Origin: Methylotenera oryzisoli
GTDB taxonomy: Bacteria > Pseudomonadota > Gammaproteobacteria > Burkholderiales > Methylophilaceae
Length of the DNA: 64,000 bases
Reading direction: 5' to 3'
NCBI GenBank assembly: GCA_945881735.1
Contig: CAMCVF010000005.1
Coordinates: 62,001-126,000 of the forward strand
Position 1 is the stretch's first letter. Each line of letters begins with the position of its first letter. Below the pieces are notes generated by a model. That model was not told the origin of the DNA. It made no database searches and saw nothing but the letters and a program-made list of their open reading frames with translations. The translations under genes and the position numbers were made by a program. Below are positions 56,190 to 64,000 of the stretch, one piece after another.

Positions 56190-59100
56190 TTATTCATTAA
56201 TTAATTCTCGCCAAATAACACGATGATTCGTAAAACCAGATGCAGAACCACCCGTAAAGATTGGTTGTTGCGGCGGGAATTGTGGTGTTGGATTATCTGC
56301 CGTCACCACATTGATAACGGGTTTACCTTTTATGTAAAGTATATTCATACCGACAATTGGAGCATTGGTTTTACTTGCCACAATATTACCAGCCACAGAA
56401 GCACCTGTTTTATAGTCCAAGAAGTTAAGCCAACCGTAACCGCCTGGTGAGCAAACGGTATTAGAAGGCACCGTAGTGGGCAACAGTAAAGTACCAAATA
56501 CTAATTGAGCAGGCACAGATTGACGCTCGCCTGTGTCAGGAAAATCAATATACCAGCCTCTTCCTGAGGCGAAATTCACTTGGTTCGCAGGTTGCTGAAC
56601 GCTTCTAGAACCTGCACTTGCATTATTGACTAACACCTGATTAACCATTTGTGAGCTAATGCGAGGATTATCTAATGTAGCCGTTAACGTTATATCATCA
56701 CTAATCGCATATATGGACTGCTGTTGGTTATCATTCAAATCACTAGTACCTAAGTATCTACCTGTACCCAAGTACAGAACAGGTTTTCCACCCACCTCAG
56801 CCAGCTCTGGACGAACAGTAATTGGTTGAGGATTGCCGCTTGGGTCTTTTAAAACAGCTATCTTAAATGGATTACTGGATGAATTGGCATTGTTAATGTT
56901 AAAGCGCCAAACATTACCCAATAAATCACCCGCATAAATATACTTGGCTTCATTATTGACTTCAGCATCTGTTATAAATGCATTAATTTTAGCCAACCCA
57001 CTTGGTGTAGCCGCATTGCCAACATTGGTATCGTATTTACTGATTATTGTGCCACTTAAAGCGTTCAACACATACAGCGCTCCTTCACCAGGATTGTTGC
57101 CAGTTACATTATTGTAACCAGTAGCAAACACGACTACCCAAGTGCCGTCCGCCTTTTTAGTGATAACAGGATTACCGAAACTAAAACCAATATCGTTATC
57201 ATCTGCGCTATCAAACTCCCATAGAAGTTGAGGAGAGTTTGGCACAGTAATATCGAGCGCAAAATAACCCTTACCACCACCATTTAAACCGGCTACTAAT
57301 ATTGTTTTCCAAACAGCGCTTGTTGGAGATGTACAATTATTGGAACAAATATCGTTCACCACAATATCACCATCAACATAGTAGCTATGGTTTACACCGT
57401 TGCCATAATTTTTGTCGGCAAGTTTCCACATATTGTCCAACACCATTGTTGGAACATACGCCCAGCGCTCATTGCCAGTAATTGCATCAATCGCATGTAA
57501 CATACCGTCATTGGCGCCAGTATAAATAGTACCCGCACGCAATGCTTGGGACCTTTTAAAAGACCCAACAGCACTATCTGGTCCGTAACCTGGGTCTGCA
57601 AAATTTGCTTTTGGTGCACCAATATATACAGGCGTCGAATCTACCAAATCACCTAATACCGTTTCACGGAAGCGATATAGTCGATAATCCTCAGTGCCGT
57701 CAATATTACTTGCACGATCTTCATAACCATTATTACCGCGTAAAAAATTAACCATTGTTGTACTATTTACTATCAATTTTTGATCGGCAGATAACGTGCT
57801 CCACTGACTTAAATTAGCAGACAAGAATGCATTGCTAAAATTGCCAGCTTTACCAATTGTATTTAGGTTGTTACTACTAAAGCTACCTAATACACCATTC
57901 ACGTTCATATAAATAATGCGACTATCACTAGCTTCTTGAACGATTGATTCAGAAACTTTTGCCTGCATAGTGCCCGTGCATGCTGTTGAAATTTCTGTTT
58001 TACACTCTAGTGTTGCAGTATCAAATAAGCTTGGTGCAGAACAATTGGCCGATGTAGCACCAGGTCTTACACATTGGTAAGTATTACTACTGCCTTGGCT
58101 GGTTGTTACAACTGTACTTGGGGCTGCACAGGTATCAGCTAGCACATTCTCCACACACCAAGTAGCATCCTCACTCACCTTACCGGTGTCTGTGTTGATG
58201 GTTCTTGCCTCTAAATTACCTGTCCATTTAACGCTTGTGTAACTGGCAACATAGGTAAAATTGTCGCCCGAAACAGGATTTAGTGTACTGGTAGCCGCCG
58301 CCGCACCAGCCCCAACCTTAGCTGAAATAGAACTTAATGCCTCATCTAAAGAATCCGCTAATTGGTTAGGATCTTTAGCGCTAAAGTAACTACCTTGGCC
58401 GTTTACTGCAGCATGCCATAAATCATCTACCGCCGTTTGAGAGTCAGCAACTGGTACAGGCCAATTTCTGGTGCCTTGTTTTAACTCATAAAAGTCTCCT
58501 TCACTGGCTGATTTATAGTCGGAGGTATAAGTCAGTGAGGCATCTACACCAAGACCCAAAGTGAATGTTGTCATGTGTTGCTGTAAGTTGTTATCCGTTG
58601 TGGTAACAAATACATTATTTTCACAAACATCGCCTCTTGTGCCATTTGGCCTTACGCTACCTGTGCAATTACCAAAAGTAGAACTTCGTAAATCGGTATC
58701 ATAATAATACTTAGCTGCATCAGCAAGGCTGTTTAAGCTGGGCGTTCCACCCTCATAAAAAGGCCTGGGCGCAGTCGTTATATCACCATCCATATTACCC
58801 ACAGAGCCTGTACCTGCCACATTCACTACATTCGAACCACTATCAGTGTTCCAATAGCCGTCGGTAGTTAAGATAGAAAAGTTTTGCTGACATGAAAATT
58901 GAACGGGATCAGCACTAAAACCTGGAACAGGGTTTTTGCCTGCAAAAATTCGTCCAACTCTTGTTAATGCCGAACGTAAAGGCGTTCCGGTTTCTGGTTT
59001 TGTTGCCAATAGCATGTCATACCAATCGGCTTTTTGCGCAGAATCGTATTGTGCAATTGGTAGATAATCCACGACACCACTTGAGTTTCTTGGTGCAATC

Positions 59101-61007
59101 GTAATAAAGCCAACTCTGTAGCGCGTGTCAATTGTTTTAAAGGCGCGACTGGTTGAAGTTTTCATCATTTGCATGCGCGTACGGTAATAACTGTACCAGT
59201 TTGCAAAGTTAGTCATTTCCTCATCGTATGTGCATGTTGATGGATTAGCACAATCTGTTCTAGTAGAAGCTTTAGGATATTCAGTCACAGATGGCTCAAT
59301 GTTAACTCGCTCAAAAGTCGTTACCACCGGAGTGTCTCCAGAAAACTGTGCAATAGTCGTAGGAATTGAATAAGTTTTGCCAGGAACATCATCTGTTCCG
59401 CCCACTAAATTTGAGCGACTATACGTTAAATTATTGCCACTATTCGGGTTAACCGTTAAATTGCCATTACTGGCAGAACCTGTGTTAACTGCTGTTATTG
59501 TTATTGTTGTAGATGTACAGGTTGCGGTGCCAGATGTCCCAGCTCCGCAAGTTGCGGTGTAATCTGGAGCTGAAACTCGTGCATTGATACTATTTTTAAC
59601 TTTTGTTGCAAGGTCTAACCGAGTGGTGATGGAGTCATATAGATTTAAAGACGTTACATTACCATTAGTTATAATAACTGAGCCGACACTGACGCTATTA
59701 ACTGTTACCTGTTGCGTTGCGCCACTTGTTCTACCTGCGCGGGTAATTGTAAGGCTACCCGCTGCTTTGAAACCAGGCACTGTCGCAACTGTTGGCGATG
59801 GCGATGAATAAGTCATCGCTATAGTCCCACTAAATGACCCTGTAGCCACTGGCTGAATGGTCACTTCGCTTTCGTTTCTTACCGCCACAAAATCTGGATC
59901 ACCGCCTGTTGGTACAAAAGTATTAATTGCATTGACAATATTCTGGGCAAGAGTATTGCGCGCAGAAGCAGAAGTTGTATCCCTAATGGTTAAACTAGGG
60001 TTAGGTGTAACTGGAATAATCCTTTTACCATTAATGGTGATACCAGTAATACCCATATCAGGGGAGTCGGGGGGAAGGGAACAAGGAGGTAATTCTGCTC
60101 CTCCACAACCCAATGTGTCTGGCAAAATTTTAATTTTACCTACTGTTGATTTAGAGATACCAGCCCATCTGGCGCGGGTGTAACCTGTTGTTTCAATATA
60201 CTTAGCCTGGCAACCCGTACCATTGGCAGAAGTCACTGCTGCTGCAGAATTACACCAACGCACCTTAGCCGGAAATATATGGGTCACAGTTGGTACTTTT
60301 GATGTAATACAACTCGTCAAGTTTTTATCCGTACAGTACTCGCCCGCACTTACATTATAATAAAAAGGATAGCCGCGCATACTGTAAGCTTGGTTGAAAG
60401 ATTGTGCTTGGGTGCCATTATTGTTTGGGTATATGTATTGACTGTTACTTCTGCAAACCAAAGGATTAAATAAATCTGCCGTTAACGCCGAACTTGTATT
60501 ACACCAAACCTTATCTAAATAACCTGCAGTTGTAGAGGTTGGCACTAAACTTGTATTACTGCTACTTTGCACACCATATGCATCAATTGGCACTGATGTC
60601 CATCCTGCCGTATTTGCAGAGGTTCTAGATGGTCTTTCTGAGCCATCCGCACTTAAGCCTGGTGAGTAGGTAATCTCTGGGTTGTAATAAATAGAATTAA
60701 AGTCTTTTGTCATGTACGGTGGGTCACCATACCCACAACTAGCGGTAAACGCTTCTGATGTGCCTATTGTTTTACATTTGTTCGAATCGTTCACAAAGTC
60801 TGGCATGTAATCCCAACTCATACTGCCCGAGTTATCTAAGATATACATTAAGTTTGGTAAAACATCGCCAGTAGCCGCGCTTACCAAAGGTGCTGTACCT
60901 AAATCTGTTAAAGCAGCTTGACTATGATTAATGGATAAAGCCCATAGAAATACACAAGTTACTTTTACTAACTTTTGCAATAAATGGGTTTGGGGTAGGG
61001 ATGTCAT
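56190..61007 (-). CDS. pilY1: type IV pilus tip-associated adhesin/assembly protein PilY1
   Basis: Secreted 1605-residue protein that works with the minor pilins in pilus extension and surface contact. A signal peptide ends near residue 32. A von Willebrand A domain starts with MIDAS DNSGSM (58-63) and resumes at about 600-700 with ETGTPLRSAL and ILTTDGYWN. Between these parts lies a long insertion that includes two related repeats of about 90 residues (about 316-540). The C-terminal half is the PilY1 beta-propeller (HAIDAITGNERWAYVP, AGLNGGGKGYFALD, YAGDLLGNVWRFNIN). The calcium loop before YAGDL reads DAEVNNEAK (1347-1355), weaker than the canonical Asp-rich form. It is last in the minor pilin cluster. 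Confidence 0.93.
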   Translation of the reverse strand: MTSLPQTHLLQKLVKVTCVFLWALSINHSQAALTDLGTAPLVSAATGDVLPNLMYILDNSGSMSWDYMPDFVNDSNKCKTIGTSEAFTASCGYGDPPYMTKDFNSIYYNPEITYSPGLSADGSERPSRTSANTAGWTSVPIDAYGVQSSSNTSLVPTSTTAGYLDKVWCNTSSALTADLFNPLVCRSNSQYIYPNNNGTQAQSFNQAYSMRGYPFYYNVSAGEYCTDKNLTSCITSKVPTVTHIFPAKVRWCNSAAAVTSANGTGCQAKYIETTGYTRARWAGISKSTVGKIKILPDTLGCGGAELPPCSLPPDSPDMGITGITINGKRIIPVTPNPSLTIRDTTSASARNTLAQNIVNAINTFVPTGGDPDFVAVRNESEVTIQPVATGSFSGTIAMTYSSPSPTVATVPGFKAAGSLTITRAGRTSGATQQVTVNSVSVGSVIITNGNVTSLNLYDSITTRLDLATKVKNSINARVSAPDYTATCGAGTSGTATCTSTTITITAVNTGSASNGNLTVNPNSGNNLTYSRSNLVGGTDDVPGKTYSIPTTIAQFSGDTPVVTTFERVNIEPSVTEYPKASTRTDCANPSTCTYDEEMTNFANWYSYYRTRMQMMKTSTSRAFKTIDTRYRVGFITIAPRNSSGVVDYLPIAQYDSAQKADWYDMLLATKPETGTPLRSALTRVGRIFAGKNPVPGFSADPVQFSCQQNFSILTTDGYWNTDSGSNVVNVAGTGSVGNMDGDITTAPRPFYEGGTPSLNSLADAAKYYYDTDLRSSTFGNCTGSVRPNGTRGDVCENNVFVTTTDNNLQQHMTTFTLGLGVDASLTYTSDYKSASEGDFYELKQGTRNWPVPVADSQTAVDDLWHAAVNGQGSYFSAKDPNQLADSLDEALSSISAKVGAGAAAATSTLNPVSGDNFTYVASYTSVKWTGNLEARTINTDTGKVSEDATWCVENVLADTCAAPSTVVTTSQGSSNTYQCVRPGATSANCSAPSLFDTATLECKTEISTACTGTMQAKVSESIVQEASDSRIIYMNVNGVLGSFSSNNLNTIGKAGNFSNAFLSANLSQWSTLSADQKLIVNSTTMVNFLRGNNGYEDRASNIDGTEDYRLYRFRETVLGDLVDSTPVYIGAPKANFADPGYGPDSAVGSFKRSQALRAGTIYTGANDGMLHAIDAITGNERWAYVPTMVLDNMWKLADKNYGNGVNHSYYVDGDIVVNDICSNNCTSPTSAVWKTILVAGLNGGGKGYFALDITVPNSPQLLWEFDSADDNDIGFSFGNPVITKKADGTWVVVFATGYNNVTGNNPGEGALYVLNALSGTIISKYDTNVGNAATPSGLAKINAFITDAEVNNEAKYIYAGDLLGNVWRFNINNANSSSNPFKIAVLKDPSGNPQPITVRPELAEVGGKPVLYLGTGRYLGTSDLNDNQQQSIYAISDDITLTATLDNPRISSQMVNQVLVNNASAGSRSVQQPANQVNFASGRGWYIDFPDTGERQSVPAQLVFGTLLLPTTVPSNTVCSPGGYGWLNFLDYKTGASVAGNIVASKTNAPIVGMNILYIKGKPVINVVTADNPTPQFPPQQPIFTGGSASGFTNHRVIWRELINE

Positions 61008-61045
61008 GTAAGACTCCTAAATAATTCGAGTAAATATTATTAAGA

Positions 61046-61666
61046 TTAATAAATAAAGGCTTGTAAGAAGCTCACCGTATTTTTGGGACCAGTCACTCGT
61101 ACAGTTGCGCGATAAACTACTGCATCTGCACCACCTTTTTGTCCACCAAAAGCACCGCCACCGGCACCACCACCTTCGCTTTTTGCACCCATCGAATTGG
61201 CTGCCGAATTACCCGTTCCAACTAAGCAATTTTCCTGCGTAACGGGCCCAGCGGCTCTGCACATACGCTGCAGAATAATACGTGTCACATTTCCACTTCT
61301 GTCGTAAAGATCGTTATCAATAACGATGGCATTAGCCCAATTTGCTTCATCGTTTAGTGAAGCAGGCGTTTCAAAAAGTAAGCCATCCAGATTAGCAAAA
61401 TAGCCACCATTAGAAGCTTCAAGTGCGGCATCTCCCGATTCATTAATAAATCGGTATGCACTAGCAATACCTGTTTCGGCAGACATAATCGCGGATTGTT
61501 TAAATGCAAGGTTACCTGCTACCAGTACGCCACTGTCGACAGAACGAATCAGTGCAGCGGCGGCCAATGACATTGCCACTAGCGCAATCAGAGCAATAAA
61601 CAATACCAAGCCATTTTGTGACTTTTTAGTTGGGCTATTTTTAATCATCAGAGTTTGGTTCAACAT
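61046..61666 (-). CDS. pilX: minor pilin assembly protein PilX
   Basis: A 206-residue type IV pilus accessory protein. The N-terminus KKSQNGLVLFIALIALVAMSLAAAALIRS matches the PilX leader, cleaved after the Gly; the hydrophobic helix is LVLFIALIALVAMSLAAAA. As in other PilX proteins, the Glu at mature position 5 is absent. VLVAGNLAFKQSAIMSAETGI is a typical PilX continuation. A Gly-rich loop, SEGGGAGGGAFGGQKGG, near residues 163-179 is unusual. GGAAG-like ribosome site (GGAAG) lies 7 bases before the ATG at 61666. It lies between pilW and pilY1. Confidence 0.88.
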   Translation of the reverse strand: MLNQTLMIKNSPTKKSQNGLVLFIALIALVAMSLAAAALIRSVDSGVLVAGNLAFKQSAIMSAETGIASAYRFINESGDAALEASNGGYFANLDGLLFETPASLNDEANWANAIVIDNDLYDRSGNVTRIILQRMCRAAGPVTQENCLVGTGNSAANSMGAKSEGGGAGGGAFGGQKGGADAVVYRATVRVTGPKNTVSFLQAFIY

Positions 61667-61716
61667 TGATGACTTCCTTTCAAAACAATTAATTTAATTA
61701 AAGTTGAATGCATTTT

Positions 61717-62961
61717 TTACAATTGAGGACTGGCCGCCAACATATTCCTAAGTGGCACCGCAACCTCATAAACACGGTAGCGGTAATTTGTCCAATTTGC
61801 CCCTAACGTGCCAGACAAGTCTAAATTATTTCCAAAAACGCAAAGTCTTACGGGTTCCACAGCGGTCCCATCACACAATTGTGTAACGACTTCCTTTTCC
61901 AATAGATTGTTTCTTGCCACCACAGCAACACGCACCACTTTAATCCGATTACGATCATCTACTGAAATGGAAGCTGGCGCCCAAATACCTGTAGCATCTT
62001 GCCAACTACTAACCAACTCGCTATTGGCAACATCTGCAACTCCATACTGCGCCTGCATACTCACTATTTCAGTTAAAACAGACTCTTGCTCACCGGTGGT
62101 AGGGTTAGTTCTTCTTAACTGATTACCAGCCACATCAAATGTCACAGCTCGTACTTGGCCCAAACAAGCCACTTTGTCGTTTTGAGCCATTCCGGCATTT
62201 GATAAAACAGTCATTCCATTGACAAGGCCATTAACGCCCGTTGCAGTAACTTTTGTTGCAAAACAAGATGTACTACCATTTCTAGTTACCAGCACAACGT
62301 CGTTATTTCGGCAACCCATATTATTGTCTACACCGATATAATTGCTACCAATCAAAGTCGATATGTCTGTAGAGATGGCACCACTGTTACTATCGCCATA
62401 GTGCACAAGAATACTGTCACTATTTGCGCCATCTGTAATAATGACAGGCGAAATAATATCCCTAGCAATGCTGGTCGCATTTGGTAAAGCAGAGATATTG
62501 TCTGTATCAAGACTTATGCTATCTGAAGGTGATGCACTATCGCATTTGAGTGCGGAATAATTAACTCCACCTGCAACCAAGGCTTTGTCAGCCGAAATTT
62601 TGGCATTATAGGCTGGCAAAGCGGCGTCTTGTATTGCTTTGACTTCTGCTAAAGTTTTGCCCGTGTAATCTTGAAATTGAAACGTATTCGCCGCGTTGGC
62701 AAGGTTAATTGTCGGTAAAGTGCCGCTGGTTAGTGGTATTCCATAGCCTGCAAATTGAAGCTCTCGCTGAATCATGTACAAAGCAATATTGCCGTTTGTC
62801 TGAGCATCAGCAATTCCTGTCGTTGAACGTTTTCTACCTTCAAAGGCCGAAAATGTTTGCATCACTACAAGAGTTGCAATTAACCCTATTACTAATCCAA
62901 CCATTAATTCAACCAAACTAAAACCTTGTTGATTATTTGAATTTTGTAATTTTTTTTGCAT
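61717..62961 (-). CDS. pilW: minor pilin PilW
   Basis: Type IV minor pilin of 414 residues. Prepilin leader of 13 residues ending in Gly, then the pilin helix FSLVELMVGLVIGLIATLVV with Glu5. The next segment NIALYMIQRELQFAGYGIPL is a PilW family motif. The long globular domain contains at least five cysteines. PilW with PilV, PilX and PilY1 forms the priming complex at the pilus tip. Gap to pilV is 2 bases. Confidence 0.92.
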   Translation of the reverse strand: MQKKLQNSNNQQGFSLVELMVGLVIGLIATLVVMQTFSAFEGRKRSTTGIADAQTNGNIALYMIQRELQFAGYGIPLTSGTLPTINLANAANTFQFQDYTGKTLAEVKAIQDAALPAYNAKISADKALVAGGVNYSALKCDSASPSDSISLDTDNISALPNATSIARDIISPVIITDGANSDSILVHYGDSNSGAISTDISTLIGSNYIGVDNNMGCRNNDVVLVTRNGSTSCFATKVTATGVNGLVNGMTVLSNAGMAQNDKVACLGQVRAVTFDVAGNQLRRTNPTTGEQESVLTEIVSMQAQYGVADVANSELVSSWQDATGIWAPASISVDDRNRIKVVRVAVVARNNLLEKEVVTQLCDGTAVEPVRLCVFGNNLDLSGTLGANWTNYRYRVYEVAVPLRNMLAASPQL

Positions 62962-62963
62962 AA

Positions 62964-63350
62964 CTATCTCGCTGTAAATATAGAAGTAACAGCTTCATAG
63001 CGATGATCTGTTTCGCCTGGAACTTGCCAAGTCACTACAAATTGATAACGACCCTCAGAAAGTAACTTTGTTGTTAATTTGCCACTCGGCAAACTATATA
63101 TGGGTATCTCATTATTGCCACCTAAAGCCAATGGGCTTGATAACATTTCACCTAACTGGCGTTGCACTGAATAGGCCGCTTCGGCTCTATATGTAGCATC
63201 CGCCGCGCTTTTCATCATGGCTCCTTGCAATCCCGTGATTGCCAAAATACCAAATGAAAAAATAAGAATAGCAATGAGAGCTTCCAGCAAGACTGCGCCT
63301 GCTTGGGTGTGCTTTGCAACTTTCATCATAATGAATTGGTTATTTGTCAT
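62964..63350 (-). CDS. pilV: minor pilin PilV
   Basis: A 128-residue minor pilin. The prepilin site is QAG followed by AVLLEALIAILIFSFGILAI, with Glu at mature position 5 and the PilV-type FSFGILAITGLQ motif. The first ATG at 63350 gives an 18-residue leader; ATGs at 63329 or 63326 would give a shorter one. None has a clear ribosome binding site. A short beta domain follows (FVVTWQVPGETDHRYEAVTS). It follows the fimT-like gene by 27 bases. Confidence 0.9.
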   Translation of the reverse strand: MTNNQFIMMKVAKHTQAGAVLLEALIAILIFSFGILAITGLQGAMMKSAADATYRAEAAYSVQRQLGEMLSSPLALGGNNEIPIYSLPSGKLTTKLLSEGRYQFVVTWQVPGETDHRYEAVTSIFTAR

Positions 63351-63377
63351 ATTTTAATCGCCAGACTTATTTGAATA

Positions 63378-63917
63378 TCAACATTTACGTGGGTCAGTAC
63401 TAGGTGCACTAGGATCACACAGACGAACTGTGCCGCCTGCTCCCAAAGTAACATTTAAGTTGCGATCTGCCCCTGTAAAACTAACTCCAATTTGTGTCAA
63501 TTGAGAAGGTGCCGTTGCAGACCTAACACCTAGATTATTAAAGACGGCGTCTGTCGCGCCCCCCGGCGAAACGGTAGTAATCGCGGTAGATGTATTTCCA
63601 TCTTGATTACTACGTGATTCAATTACTGCGGGGCAATCATCTACTCCGTCGCCATTCAAATCGCCAACAACTGTTACACAACCTACTGTCCAAGCTGAAT
63701 TAGCTCCTAATCTAAAACGAACCGGGGCATTTCGCATTAATGCTTCAGAGCGAGCTTTTTGTATACCATTTAATATGGATTCGCCTGCAGTACGCACTTT
63801 GGTGTTCTGAATCCAAGCCCTATAACTAGGAGCAGCCAAAGCAGCCGTAATGCCAATGATGGCAACTACAATCATTAGCTCTACTATCGAAAATCCGTTT
63901 TGTTTAAATCGAAACAT
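63378..63917 (-). CDS. fimT: GspH/FimT-family pseudopilin
   Basis: A 179-residue minor pilin. The 8-residue leader MFRFKQNG precedes the pilin helix FSIVELMIVVAIIGITAALA with Glu5. APSYRAWIQNTKVRTAGESI and IQKARSEALMRNAPVRF are GspH/FimT motifs. C-terminal domain has a Cys pair region ending RLCDPSAPSTDPRKC, probably a disulfide. The frame opens at a TTG at 63926, but ATG 63917 sits two bases after the stop of the preceding gene and gives the normal leader, so it is used. fimU is an equally possible name. Confidence 0.88.
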   Translation of the reverse strand: MFRFKQNGFSIVELMIVVAIIGITAALAAPSYRAWIQNTKVRTAGESILNGIQKARSEALMRNAPVRFRLGANSAWTVGCVTVVGDLNGDGVDDCPAVIESRSNQDGNTSTAITTVSPGGATDAVFNNLGVRSATAPSQLTQIGVSFTGADRNLNVTLGAGGTVRLCDPSAPSTDPRKC

Positions 63918-63919
63918 TT

Positions 63920-64000
63920 CTAACAACTACCAGAAGGTTTTAAAGACCAGCAAGCAGCGTTAAATGAGGAGCTTTTAACATTATCTTGATTGATGTTATA
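63920..64000 (-). CDS. C-terminal end of a further pseudopilin-like protein (partial)
   Basis: The frame entering from the right edge reads YNINQDNVKSSSF then NAACWSLKPSGSC and ends at TAG (63922-63920), two bases before the next ATG. The tight spacing and a Cys-bounded, Trp-containing C-terminus are like those of GspH/FimT-type minor pilins, suggesting another pilin gene upstream in the same operon. Only 26 residues are visible, so the family is a guess from context. Confidence 0.5.
   Translation of the reverse strand, partial: YNINQDNVKSSSFNAACWSLKPSGSC

Noticed and set aside
59377-60183. Long plus-strand frames opposite pilY1
   Set aside because: Antisense shadow of the Thr/Val/Ser-rich repeats of PilY1; no starts with ribosome binding sites and no motif.

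Overview
The window looks like a chromosomal segment of an AT-leaning betaproteobacterium, most likely a Methylophilaceae member (Methylotenera-like). This is inferred from gene families and gene order: mrcA / pilMNOPQ-aroK-aroB, rpe-gph-trpEGD-trpC, gshA of the ferroox type followed by gshB, metX-metW, GatCAB, and a Mg-type HemB sequence. No rRNA, tRNA, CRISPR array, phage gene or transposase was found. Nearly all of it is housekeeping core, with a small accessory island at about 29.1-32.0 kb.

Layout. 0-3 kb: end of a polysaccharide polymerase/ligase-like membrane protein, then mtgA-aroE-rhodanese on the minus strand. 3-8 kb: nitrogen-control block glnA, a DUF4124 protein, ntrB and ntrC, with sigma54 -24/-12 promoters in front of both glnA and ntrB and an NtrC-type dyad upstream of glnA. 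8-10.4 kb: prfA and hemA (minus). 10.6-17.8 kb: rpe, gph, a candidate Trp-rich leader peptide, trpE-trpG-trpD, a DUF3465 lipoprotein, trpC, hemB. 17.8-21 kb: an unknown protein and mrcA (minus). 21.3-29.1 kb: pilMNOPQ, terminator, aroK-aroB-dgt. 29.4-32 kb: abundant-type porin, terminator, a palindromic dispersed-type repeat, a DUF6445 protein and a decayed fragment of a second porin. 32-38.6 kb: prmC, metX-metW, ampG-like transporter, xth, pyrE, second DUF4124 protein. 38.7-42 kb: gatCAB (minus). 42.1-56.1 kb: a long one-direction run mreBCD-mrdA-rodA-rlpA-dacC-ybeD-lipB-lipA-gshA-gshB-apbE-NusG_II-Gx, closed by a strong bidirectional hairpin. 56.2-64 kb: type IV pilus minor pilin cluster pilY1-pilX-pilW-pilV-fimT plus the tail of one more gene (minus).

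How it works together. The window holds two halves of the type IV pilus (PilMNOPQ alignment/secretin complex; minor pilins with PilY1), much of the elongasome and envelope machinery (MreBCD, PBP2, RodA, RlpA, PBP5-type carboxypeptidase, PBP1a, MtgA, AmpG-like recycling transporter), aromatic amino acid synthesis (AroE, AroK, AroB, TrpEGDC), lipoate and glutathione synthesis, and nitrogen control.

The most interesting items are the Trp-codon-rich leader before trpE, the paired sigma54 promoters of glnA and ntrBC, the porin duplication remnant flanking a DUF6445 gene and a palindromic repeat, the apbE-NusG_II-Gx cassette, and an unusual repeat insertion with a degenerate calcium-loop motif in PilY1. 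I did not find a clearly new multi-gene system. Start sites were moved from the longest open frame wherever family alignment or a ribosome binding site argued for it.
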